Positions 1-5,324 of a stretch of 5,827 bases of DNA are shown in pieces. The stretch is from Anaerolineales bacterium (lineage in GTDB: Bacteria > Chloroflexota > Anaerolineae > Anaerolineales > UBA6663), in NCBI GenBank assembly GCA_016789245.1, contig JAEURM010000139.1, forward strand, positions 1 to 5,827. Reading direction: 5' to 3'. Within the stretch, counting starts at the first letter, position 1. Each line of letters starts with the position of its first letter. The position numbers and the translations under genes were made by a program. Under the pieces are notes generated by a model. The model had not been told where the DNA came from and did not search any database. It was given only the letters and a program-made list of their open reading frames with translations.

Positions 1-1136
1 AATCATTCAAACTTTTCGCCGCTTGCGCGCCCGGTTTAGAAACCTGTGTAGCGCAAGAATTACAGCGGCTAAATGTAGCTGACGCGCACGCCGTGACAGG
101 CGGCGTAAATTTCAACGGCCCGTTGGAAGATGTAAGCCGCGCGAATATGTGGCTACGCACGGCCAGCCGCGTGTTGGTGCGTGTGGGCGGCTTCCGCGTT
201 ACAGAGTTTTGGCAACTGCACAAGTGGGCGGCCAAGCTGGAGTGGGGGAAATTTCTGCGGCCTGGCCAACCCATTGCCATCCGCGCCACTTGCCACAAAA
301 GCAAACTCTATCACTCTAACGCCGTGGCGGAGCGCGTGGCCAAAGCTATTGGGGAGAGTTTAGGCAAAGCCATGCGGGTTGAAATAGAAAAAGGGGAAGA
401 AGAACATGATGGCCTAGCAGGAAAAGCGCAATTGGTGGTGGTGCGTCTGGAACATGATTGGTGCACGTTGAGCGTAGACTCTTCGGGTGAGCTACTGCAC
501 AAGCGCGGCTACCGGCTGGCTGTGGCCAAAGCGCCCTTGCGGGAAACACTGGCCGCTGGAATGGTGTTGTTGGCAGAATGGGATGGTGCTTCCACGCTGA
601 TTGATCCGTTCTGCGGCTCTGGCACGATTGCGATTGAAGCGGCTTGGCTGGCGCAGAACCAGCCGCCCGGCGCGGCGCGGCAGTTTGCGTTTACGGATTG
701 GCCCATTTGGTCAGGCGTGAAAAATAAAATGCCCGTAGGGGCCGTTCGTGAACGGCCCCTACCCGCAATTTTTGCCTATGACCGAGATGCGGGCGCAATT
801 GAAGCCGCGCACGCGAATGCCGAACGCGCCGGTGTGGCTTCACACATCACGTTTGTGGCACAAGCTGTTTCGCATCTTCAGCCGCCGCCCGGCCCACCCG
901 GCCTCATCCTCACCAATCCGCCGTACGGCGTGCGCGTGAGTGAGCGGGAAGATGTGCGGAATTTGTACGCCGCGTTCGGCAAAATCCTGCGGGAGCGGTT
1001 TACGGGCTGGCGCGTAGCATTTCTATGTAGCGATGACTCCTTAGCACACGCCACCGATTTACCCCTCAACCCTAACCAAGCCACCGCCTTGGTGAACGGC
1101 GGCCTAAGAGTAAAATTATGGCGCGTTCAACTTTGA
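1..1136 (+). CDS. THUMP-domain class I SAM-dependent RNA methyltransferase (RlmL/Trm14-like), 5' partial
   Basis: Predicted cytoplasmic enzyme that transfers a methyl group from SAM to a guanine or similar base in rRNA or tRNA. The frame has no stop back to the left edge. Codons from base 3 read SFKLFAACAPGLETCVAQEL, which is how the N-terminus of this family (COG0116) looks, so the true start lies just left of the window. The GTG at 93 should not be taken as the start. Numbering from that GTG: the THUMP region runs to about residue 125, the family hallmark KRGYR...APLRETLAAG is at 137-156, SAM-binding motif I DPFCGSGT is at 171-178, an acidic YDRDAG is at 229-234, and the catalytic NPPYG is at 275-279. 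Residues 215-224, between motif I and YDRDAG, are encoded by a palindromic repeat. The exact target base cannot be read from sequence. The call is firm at family level; rlmL or trm14 would be a guess. Confidence 0.93.
   Translation, partial: SFKLFAACAPGLETCVAQELQRLNVADAHAVTGGVNFNGPLEDVSRANMWLRTASRVLVRVGGFRVTEFWQLHKWAAKLEWGKFLRPGQPIAIRATCHKSKLYHSNAVAERVAKAIGESLGKAMRVEIEKGEEEHDGLAGKAQLVVVRLEHDWCTLSVDSSGELLHKRGYRLAVAKAPLRETLAAGMVLLAEWDGASTLIDPFCGSGTIAIEAAWLAQNQPPGAARQFAFTDWPIWSGVKNKMPVGAVRERPLPAIFAYDRDAGAIEAAHANAERAGVASHITFVAQAVSHLQPPPGPPGLILTNPPYGVRVSEREDVRNLYAAFGKILRERFTGWRVAFLCSDDSLAHATDLPLNPNQATALVNGGLRVKLWRVQL
735..762. repeat. Perfect palindromic repeat inside the methyltransferase gene
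   Basis: Left arm GTAGGGGCCGTTC (735-747), 2-base loop GT (748-749), right arm GAACGGCCCCTAC (750-762). The arms are 13-bp perfect inverted repeats. The GTAGGGGC...GCCCCTAC form resembles a widespread REP-like intergenic repeat of Chloroflexota and cyanobacteria (from memory, not searched). Here it is translated in frame as VGAVRERPLP, in a linker between the SAM-binding motif and the acidic motif, with no stop. Confidence 0.85.
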
Positions 1137-1168
1137 GGGAGTTATCTCGCACGTTAGCAGTTATATAA

Positions 1169-1242
1169 GCATCCTGCCCGCGCCAGCCGCTAGGGGGCCT
1201 TCGGCTCTGCCGCTGGGCACAGGTGAGCCTGTCAAAGGATGC
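1169..1242. repeat. Imperfect multi-arm inverted repeat in the methyltransferase/zinc-ribbon spacer
   Basis: Nested complementary segments are visible. The outer arms are GCATCCT (1169-1175) and AGGATGC (1236-1242). Inner arms are CCAGC (1183-1187) and GCTGG (1212-1216). GGGGCC (1194-1199) pairs with GGCTCT (1203-1208) around a TTC loop with two G-T wobbles, and CAGG (1220-1223) pairs with CCTG (1228-1231). Together they could fold as a branched structure in RNA or single-stranded DNA. No T-run follows, so it is not a classical terminator. It matches no riboswitch or small RNA I recognise and is more likely a decayed repeat element. Confidence 0.5.
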
Positions 1243-1282
1243 GCTCTGATCTTCACCGCACCCTTCGACAAGCTCAGGGTGC
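1224..1282. repeat. Inverted doublet of a REP-like repeat (CCTTCGACA[A/G]GCTCA type)
   Basis: One copy lies on the minus strand at 1224-1238 (complement reads CCTTTGACAGGCTCA) and one on the plus strand at 1262-1276 (CCTTCGACAAGCTCA). They match at 13 of 15 bases and are separated by 23 bases. The second copy is flanked by GCACCCT (1258-1264) and AGGGTGC (1276-1282), a perfect 7-bp inverted pair. The word resembles short palindromic repeats common between genes in many bacterial genomes; the family name is from memory. Confidence 0.65.
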
Positions 1283-1315
1283 TAACCTTTCTTGTAATTG
1301 GTCAACGAAAATGAT

Positions 1316-1319
1316 GGAG
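1316..1319 (+). promoter_or_regulatory. Ribosome binding site GGAG of the zinc-ribbon gene
   Basis: GGAG ends 6 bases before the ATG at 1326. This canonical Shine-Dalgarno site fixes the start. Most other genes in the window lack one. Confidence 0.8.
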
Positions 1320-1325
1320 TGATTC

Positions 1326-2021
1326 ATGCCCCGCTCTCAAACCATTAACTGCCCTTCTTGCCATGCGCCCCTCACGGGCAAGCTCACCACGAGTTTAGCC
1401 ACCTGTACGTTTTGCGGCACTTCGTTTCAAACCAATGTGGCGCAACCGGTGAGTGTGGCCACCGGTGATATTTTGCTCAGCGCTGATTTTCGTTCGGCCA
1501 ATATCCCCGGCTGGAGTTTGCACAATCAAGATAAAACGTCCGTCAAAGCTGGTGAGCTGTGGGCCGCCTTTCCGGCTTCTAACTTAATTTACCCCATCAT
1601 CAGCACGCCCGGCTTTTATGATGATTGTGATATCTCGGCCACATTCCGCTTTATAGAAGGCAGTTACGAGCACATTTACGCTGGCATAGAAACGCGCTGG
1701 AGTGATGACGGCAATTACAACTTTCACCTTTCGGCGCAAGGCACGTACCGCGTGGCGTGGCACAACAAACGTGAGTGGGGTGGCGAACTTTTAGGTTGGA
1801 CAACACACCCCGCCCTGCACAAAGATATGGGCGTGCCCAACCGCTTGCGTATTGTGCAACAAGGCGAGCGCATCCGCGTGTTTATCAACGGCGTGTTGGC
1901 CACATCTTTGAATGACGCGAAATTCAAGTTGGGCCGCATCCGCATTGTGATTGCGCCGCCCACCACCGCCAGCGGCATTACGGTGGCGTATTCAGATGTG
2001 CAACTGCGCGAAGTTGGGTGA
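1326..2021 (+). CDS. Zinc-ribbon protein with laminin-G/concanavalin A-like C-terminal domain
   Basis: 231 residues, function unknown. Residues 9-30 hold two CxxC knuckles (C9, C12, C27, C30; CPSC and CTFC), a short rubredoxin-like zinc ribbon. After a brief linker, residues about 47-231 form a predicted beta-rich domain: LLSADF...GWS, alternating hydrophobic strands, many aromatics, an ETRWSDDGNYNF segment near 122-134, RIRVFINGVL at 182-191 and a closing ITVAYSDVQLREV. This pattern is typical of the laminin-G / DUF1080 jelly-roll fold, which often binds carbohydrate. No signal peptide or membrane helix is visible, so the protein is probably cytoplasmic, which is odd for a lectin-like fold. 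The start is fixed by GGAG six bases upstream. The ferredoxin gene follows 47 bases downstream with the same type of ribosome binding site, suggesting one transcript. The zinc ribbon is firm; the lectin-like assignment is a fold inference. Confidence 0.85.
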   Translation: MPRSQTINCPSCHAPLTGKLTTSLATCTFCGTSFQTNVAQPVSVATGDILLSADFRSANIPGWSLHNQDKTSVKAGELWAAFPASNLIYPIISTPGFYDDCDISATFRFIEGSYEHIYAGIETRWSDDGNYNFHLSAQGTYRVAWHNKREWGGELLGWTTHPALHKDMGVPNRLRIVQQGERIRVFINGVLATSLNDAKFKLGRIRIVIAPPTTASGITVAYSDVQLREVG

Positions 2022-2058
2022 TATAAATACGGCATGTTTTTGACTAGAATTTGTATTT

Positions 2059-2062
2059 GGAG
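2059..2062 (+). promoter_or_regulatory. Ribosome binding site GGAG of the ferredoxin gene
   Basis: GGAG ends 6 bases before ATG 2069. It selects 2069 over the in-frame TTG at 2051, which would place the site inside the coding sequence. Confidence 0.8.
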
Positions 2063-2068
2063 AACAAC

Positions 2069-2449
2069 ATGCCTCAACTCACCGTAAACGGACAAACCAT
2101 TGAAGTAGAAGCTGGCACGCGCTTGGTGCTGGCCATTGAAGCGGCTGGCATAAAAATTGGTCACCGCTGTGGCGGCAACGCGCGGTGCACCACCTGCCGC
2201 GTGGAATTTCAGGCCGGTGAGCCAACCACCATGACGCAGGCCGAGTATGCCAAACTAAAAGAGCGGGAACTATTGGGGCAAGTGCGCTTAGCGTGCCAGT
2301 GCGTGTGTGAGCAGGATATGAGCGTGACGCCCCTGCAAACCGCAGAAACTATGCCGCAGTGGAACGGCGATACCGGCCCAGCCCCCGCCCCCACCGTTAC
2401 GCCTGACCCAACTACTTACTCCATTGAGCAACTCAAAGCGGCGGCGTAA
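2069..2449 (+). CDS. [2Fe-2S] ferredoxin with Pro-rich C-terminal tail
   Basis: 126 residues; a soluble electron carrier with a beta-grasp ferredoxin fold. The N-terminus (LTVNGQTIEVEAGTRLVLAI) is the usual two-strand and helix opening. Cluster ligands are C34, C40 and C43 in HRCGGNARCTTCRV (C-x5-C-x2-C, the adrenodoxin-like or ASKHA-linked spacing rather than the plant C-x4-C-x2-C) and C76 in RLACQC. Two further cysteines, C78 and C80, follow directly (CQCVC), which is not usual. Residues about 103-115 are rich in Pro and Thr (GPAPAPTVTPDPT), followed by a short helix-like end YSIEQLKAAA, so the protein is slightly longer than a minimal ferredoxin. The partner enzyme is not in the window. 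The gene lies 47 bases behind the zinc-ribbon gene and is probably cotranscribed with it. Family call firm; redox partner unknown. Confidence 0.93.
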   Translation: MPQLTVNGQTIEVEAGTRLVLAIEAAGIKIGHRCGGNARCTTCRVEFQAGEPTTMTQAEYAKLKERELLGQVRLACQCVCEQDMSVTPLQTAETMPQWNGDTGPAPAPTVTPDPTTYSIEQLKAAA

Positions 2450-2456
2450 TAATTTC

Positions 2457-2479
2457 TGGTGGCAGTTAAAACTGCACCA
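2457..2479. repeat. Near-perfect palindrome just after the ferredoxin stop
   Basis: TGGT (2457-2460), unpaired G, GCAGTT (2462-2467), loop AA, AACTGC (2470-2475), ACCA (2476-2479). This gives 10 paired bases with one bulge. One added C would make it perfect, so it may be a decayed palindromic repeat. It begins 7 bases after the stop and may end or stabilise the ferredoxin transcript, though no T-run follows. Confidence 0.6.
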
Positions 2480-2490
2480 ACACTAGGCGA

Positions 2491-2508
2491 AGCCGCCCTG
2501 CGGCGGCT
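2491..2508. repeat. GC-rich hairpin AGCCGCC/GGCGGCT
   Basis: Perfect 7-bp arms AGCCGCC (2491-2497) and GGCGGCT (2502-2508) around a CTGC loop. It lies in the spacer between the convergent ferredoxin and peptidase genes. It could act as a stem-loop in either transcript, but lacks a clear U-tract on both strands. Confidence 0.65.
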
Positions 2509-2514
2509 ATAAAC

Positions 2515-2564
2515 TTAGCGCGCGAAGATCTCATTTGATTAGCTAGAGACTCTTCGCGCGCTAA
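2515..2564. repeat. Long inverted repeat with 14-bp perfect arms between convergent genes
   Basis: TTAGCGCGCGAAGA (2515-2528) and TCTTCGCGCGCTAA (2551-2564) are exact reverse complements. The stem continues inward with TCTC (2529-2532) and GAGA (2546-2549) after a single bulged C at 2550, leaving a 13-base AT-rich loop. That makes 18 bp of stem. It sits midway between the stops of the ferredoxin and M23 genes, where a two-way terminator would be useful, but U-tracts are poor. It may instead be a small mobile-type palindromic repeat. Confidence 0.8.
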
Positions 2565-2583
2565 AATTCTGTATATTGAAGCC

Positions 2584-2597
2584 AGCGCGTTCGCGCT
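2584..2597. repeat. Small palindrome AGCGCG-TT-CGCGCT
   Basis: Exact 6-bp arms (2584-2589 and 2592-2597) with a 2-base loop. It is the fourth stem-loop in the 200-base convergent spacer. Confidence 0.5.
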
Positions 2598-2620
2598 CAG
2601 AGTGATATTTCTCAAATTTG

Positions 2621-2638
2621 AATCTGCGGAAATCTGCG
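2621..2638. repeat. Two 10-base-spaced copies of AATCTGCG
   Basis: AATCTGCG occurs at 2621-2628 and 2631-2638, separated by GA. The palindrome TCAAATTTGA (2612-2621) lies directly before. The form resembles 'AATCTGCG' spacer repeats seen in several environmental phyla (from memory). It ends 12 bases from the M23 stop codon. Confidence 0.4.
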
Positions 2639-2649
2639 CCCCGCTCTTG

Positions 2650-3801
2650 CTAAGGCAAATAATTCCACGGGCTAACGTAGCCGCCGTTGTAGCGCATCTC
2701 AAAGTGCAGGTGCGGGCCGGTGGAATTGCCCGTGGTGCCGGCCGCGCCAATCACATCGCCTTGCGTTACGGCTTCGCCACACGCCACATAAATTTCATTG
2801 AAGTGCGCGTACAACGTGTGCCAGCCGTTGCCATGATCAATAATCACCAAATTGCCATAGCCGTAATTATTCCAGCCGGCGTACACCACCGCGCCAGAAT
2901 CCGCCGCGTACAGCGGGTCACCCAAGTTGCCGCCCAAATCTAAGCCGGGGTGCCAATAGGTGTAATTGCGGCCCACCAACACATGATGATCTGTGGGCCA
3001 AACGAAATAGCCAGAACCCACTGGTGCGGCCACCGGCCCCCAACACTGCCCGCCACCGTTCCAGCCGCCATACTGCGGCAAAGTAGACTCCCAATTGGGG
3101 AACGGCGTGGGAATGGGTGCCATTGGAATAGGCGTGGCCGTGAGCACTGGCTCTGGCGTAGTGGTGGGCATGGGTGTGGCGGTGGGTAGAACGGCCACAG
3201 ATACGGCTGGCCCCAAGCCAAACACGCCGCGCGCTTCCAGCGGAAATTCATAATTTCCGCGCCACGGCGCTGGTACTGGGCCAGTGGAGTTTATGGCTAG
3301 CACCACCAGCACCACAAACCCTACTAAGCCGTTGCCACTCATGGCCGCCCAAAACAACGCGGAGCCGCCGCGCGCTTCCCACATCTTCAGCGCCGCCGGT
3401 TTCACATCCCACCACACCGTACGCGCCCACTGCGGCAAAATATCCACCACTTGCTGAAGGGCCTCCATCAGCCCTAGCCACTCAATTTGCCCATACTCTT
3501 GCCAACGGGCCTGCCACTCATGCGGCGGCAAAGTGCGCCAATCGGCTGTAAGTGTTAGCGTTTCTTGGAAGGCTAAGGCCGTTTGCTCTTCCCCAACTAC
3601 GGCCCAGTGGTGGAGATGATGATTGATAAGAATCAGCAGTAAATCGGTTTGTGCGGCCAACACGCTGGGCGCGAAGTTGGCATCCACCCACTGCTCAAAG
3701 CGGCTGATGCGTAAGGTTGCGGCGTTAATGGCCCGGTCAGCAAACTGGGTGAGTGCTTCCCAAATGGAGATTGGGGTGGAAGATTTCCGAGCGTTCAGCA
3801 T
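2650..3801 (-). CDS. Membrane-anchored M23 (LytM) family metallopeptidase
   Basis: 383 residues. Predicted zinc endopeptidase that cuts peptide cross-links in peptidoglycan or a related wall polymer, outside the membrane. Domains in order: residues 1-155, mostly helical and Trp-rich, no family recognised; a membrane helix at about 157-173 (NGLVGFVVLVVLAINSTG); a Pro/Thr linker at about 206-236 (PTATPMPTTTPEP...); and the M23 domain at about 265-383. Catalytic motifs are complete: HPGLDLGG with H284 and D288 as zinc ligands, YAHF with H332, and GPHLHFEMR with H364 and zinc ligand H366. This suggests an active enzyme, not a degenerate scaffold. The ATG at 3801 is the only ATG after an in-frame TAG 12 bases upstream; no Shine-Dalgarno is visible. 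It is convergent with the ferredoxin and divergent from the SanA-like gene. The peptidase call is firm; the role (growth, division or cell separation) is open. Confidence 0.93.
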   Translation of the reverse strand: MLNARKSSTPISIWEALTQFADRAINAATLRISRFEQWVDANFAPSVLAAQTDLLLILINHHLHHWAVVGEEQTALAFQETLTLTADWRTLPPHEWQARWQEYGQIEWLGLMEALQQVVDILPQWARTVWWDVKPAALKMWEARGGSALFWAAMSGNGLVGFVVLVVLAINSTGPVPAPWRGNYEFPLEARGVFGLGPAVSVAVLPTATPMPTTTPEPVLTATPIPMAPIPTPFPNWESTLPQYGGWNGGGQCWGPVAAPVGSGYFVWPTDHHVLVGRNYTYWHPGLDLGGNLGDPLYAADSGAVVYAGWNNYGYGNLVIIDHGNGWHTLYAHFNEIYVACGEAVTQGDVIGAAGTTGNSTGPHLHFEMRYNGGYVSPWNYLP

Positions 3802-3847
3802 GGAAACATGCTAACCAGCTAAAACCCAACCGCCAACCCTAAAAACG

Positions 3848-3875
3848 TTGGGGAATGGTCAGCGTTTGGTAAAAT
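3848..3875 (+). promoter_or_regulatory. Possible promoter of the SanA-like gene
   Basis: In the 101-164 base divergent spacer, TTGGGG (3848-3853), a 16-base gap and TAAAAT (3870-3875) could form a sigma-70-type promoter. TG at 3867-3868 gives an extended -10. The -35 match is weak (three of six). The predicted transcript would start near 3882. Confidence 0.3.
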
Positions 3876-3965
3876 TTTGGTTACCCGTTTGTTTCACAAT
3901 GAGTGGCTGACGCTTGCCCAACGCTCTCACAGGCAATTCATCTTGCCGTGCTACTTTTCCGCCCG

Positions 3966-4598
3966 ATGTTAAGACTTTTACGGTGGACTTTGGGCGGCTT
4001 GGCCGCGTTGGGCGTGATATTAGCGTTGCCGCGTTTATACACGGCGCTAAAGTACACGCCTCAAATTAAAGTAGTGAATGAAGCGCCCGAACGGCGTGTG
4101 GCCATTGTGTTTGGCGCGGGCCTGCGGCGTGATGGCCGCCCCACAACAGTATTGTATGACCGAGTGCTAACGGCCGTGCAGTTGTACCAACAAGGCAAAG
4201 TCCACAAACTGCTGATGAGTGGCGATAATCGCTTTGAGAATTACAATGAGCCGGCGTCTATGAAGCAAGCGGCGGTGGAACTGGGCGTGCCGGAACAGGA
4301 TATTGTGCTGGATTACGCCGGGCAACGCACGTATGATACGTGCTACCGGGCGCGCCACATTTTTGGTTTGCAAGAAGCCGTGCTCGTTACGCAGAGCTTT
4401 CACCTACCCCGTGCGCTATTTTTGTGTGAAGCCTTGGGCCTGAGCGCGGTAGGCATTTCGGCTGACCAGCGCACTTACCTGCGCGGCTCACAATTAGTTT
4501 GGAACGTGCGCGAAGTGATGGCTACGGCCGCCGCGCTATGGGATGTGGCAATTGCGCGGCCCACGCCCATTTTGGGCGAACCGATTGCAATTGATTAG
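3966..4598 (+). CDS. SanA/YdcF/ElyC-type DUF218 membrane protein
   Basis: 210 residues from ATG 3966. DUF218 proteins are single-pass envelope proteins; E. coli members affect the permeability barrier and polysaccharide or lipid-carrier metabolism, but the reaction is not settled. A positively charged start (MLRLLRW) precedes a membrane helix at about 8-25. The domain follows with VFGAGLRRDGRP (48-59), LMSGDN (83-88), EPASM (95-99), DYAGQRTYDTCYRA (116-129) and VTQSFHLPRAL (141-151), all in the order and spacing of the family. The frame also opens at GTG 3903, which would add 21 residues. I prefer 3966 because family members usually begin just before the membrane helix. Neither start has a Shine-Dalgarno site. 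The gene is divergent from the M23 peptidase, so an envelope role fits both. The short tail (PTPILGEPIAID) is unremarkable. Confidence 0.88.
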   Translation: MLRLLRWTLGGLAALGVILALPRLYTALKYTPQIKVVNEAPERRVAIVFGAGLRRDGRPTTVLYDRVLTAVQLYQQGKVHKLLMSGDNRFENYNEPASMKQAAVELGVPEQDIVLDYAGQRTYDTCYRARHIFGLQEAVLVTQSFHLPRALFLCEALGLSAVGISADQRTYLRGSQLVWNVREVMATAAALWDVAIARPTPILGEPIAID

Positions 4599-4611
4599 CT
4601 TACTTTACGCA

Positions 4612-4642
4612 GTTATGCTGTATAACCTTCGGGCTAAAGCCC
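4612..4642 (+). repeat. Two adjacent small hairpins after the SanA-like gene
   Basis: GTTAT (4612-4616) and ATAAC (4622-4626) pair around a 5-base loop, then GGGCT (4631-4635) and AGCCC (4638-4642) pair around AA. TTCGGGCTAAAGCCC is a form often seen as a dispersed repeat in Anaerolineae-like genomes (from memory). It could act as a weak terminator for the SanA-like gene: TATTTTCTATT begins about 8 bases later, but is not directly attached to the stem. Confidence 0.45.
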
Positions 4643-4672
4643 TCACTGAATATTTTCTATTCCGTACCTTTT

Positions 4673-5245
4673 ATGAACCGAGATAACGCTTACACCCTCG
4701 TCACCGAATTCGTCAAAAACCGCGGCCTCGTCAACCACATGCTCTCCGTGGAAGCCGCCATGCGGGCCTACGCCGCTAAGTACGGTGAAGACCCAGAGTA
4801 TTGGGGCTTGGCCGGCCTCCTGCATGATTTTGATTGGGAAGTGCACCCCACGCTGGAGGAGCATCCCCAAAAAGGCGCCGCCATTCTGCGTGAGCGCGGC
4901 GTGCCAGAAGACATTATCCGTAGTATTCAAAGCCACGCGTCCTCGCACACCGGCGTGCCGCGCGAAAAAAACATGGATAAAGCGTTGTTTGCGTGTGATG
5001 AATTGACTGGCCTCATCACTGCTTGTGCGCTAGTGCGGCCCAGCAAAAGCTTAATGGATTTGACGGCCAAATCTGTAAAAGGCAAATGGAAAGATAAAGC
5101 GTTTGCGGCGGGTGTGAACCGCGCTGAAATTGAACAAGGCACGCAAGAGCTGGGTGTAGATTTAACCGAACACATCACGTTTGTGATTGAAGCCATGCGT
5201 GGCATTGCACCGGAATTGGGTTTAGTGGGCAACGTTCAAGCGTAA
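4673..5245 (+). CDS. HD-domain metal-dependent phosphohydrolase
   Basis: 190 residues, predicted cytoplasmic. HD proteins use one or two metal ions to hydrolyse phosphate esters, often of nucleotides or cyclic dinucleotides; the substrate here is not evident. The metal-binding set is complete and correctly spaced: H22 (VNHML), H51-D52 (LLHDFD), H64 (EEHPQKG), H88 (QSHAS) and D109 (CDELTGL). The order matches the HDIG-type subfamily, and the length is close to that of small stand-alone HD hydrolases. No regulatory or membrane domain is attached. ATG 4673 gives a sensible N-terminus, but no Shine-Dalgarno precedes it. The gap to the SanA-like gene is 74 bases and holds hairpins, so cotranscription is uncertain. 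Fold call firm, substrate unknown. Confidence 0.92.
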   Translation: MNRDNAYTLVTEFVKNRGLVNHMLSVEAAMRAYAAKYGEDPEYWGLAGLLHDFDWEVHPTLEEHPQKGAAILRERGVPEDIIRSIQSHASSHTGVPREKNMDKALFACDELTGLITACALVRPSKSLMDLTAKSVKGKWKDKAFAAGVNRAEIEQGTQELGVDLTEHITFVIEAMRGIAPELGLVGNVQA

Positions 5246-5267
5246 ATCATTAGCCGTTCAGGTTTGT

Positions 5268-5284
5268 GCGGCGCAAGTTGCCGC
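5268..5284. repeat. Weak hairpin after the HD-domain gene
   Basis: GCGGC (5268-5272) and GCCGC (5280-5284) can pair around a 7-base loop, about 20 bases after the HD gene stop. No T-run follows, so a terminator role is only possible. Confidence 0.3.
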
Positions 5285-5324
5285 CAAAGACCCGAAAGTT
5301 TTAGCTAGAGACATAACCCTTAAC

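Noticed and set aside
1137..1325. tRNA, riboswitch or CRISPR array in the first spacer
   Set aside because: No T-loop GGTTCGAATCC-like segment, no regularly spaced direct repeats and no known riboswitch core were seen; only short inverted repeats.
2051..2068. Upstream TTG start for the ferredoxin
   Set aside because: It would place the GGAG ribosome binding site inside the coding sequence and add six residues before the normal ferredoxin N-terminus; ATG 2069 is better.
1724..2164. 146-codon open frame on the minus strand
   Set aside because: It lies antisense across the end of the zinc-ribbon gene and the start of the ferredoxin, both of which have clear motifs and ribosome binding sites. 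Its translation shows no recognisable domain.
2450..2649. Classical Rho-independent terminator in the convergent spacer
   Set aside because: Several strong stems are present, but none is directly followed by a run of Ts on either strand, so they are listed as repeats.
2466..2750. 94-codon minus-strand frame overlapping the convergent spacer and the M23 C-terminus
   Set aside because: Overlaps the conserved catalytic end of M23 in another frame and runs through palindromic repeats; no start signal or domain.
3100..3190. Repetitive GGTGTGGC-type sequence in the M23 gene
   Set aside because: It is the coding sequence of the Pro/Thr linker, not an independent DNA repeat.
3174..3551. 125-codon open frame on the plus strand within the M23 gene
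   Set aside because: Antisense to the M23 gene's linker and N-terminal region; low-complexity Pro/Ala/Arg translation typical of a shadow frame.
4643..4948. 101-codon minus-strand frame over the HD-domain gene
   Set aside because: Antisense to a gene with a full set of HD metal ligands; no domain of its own.
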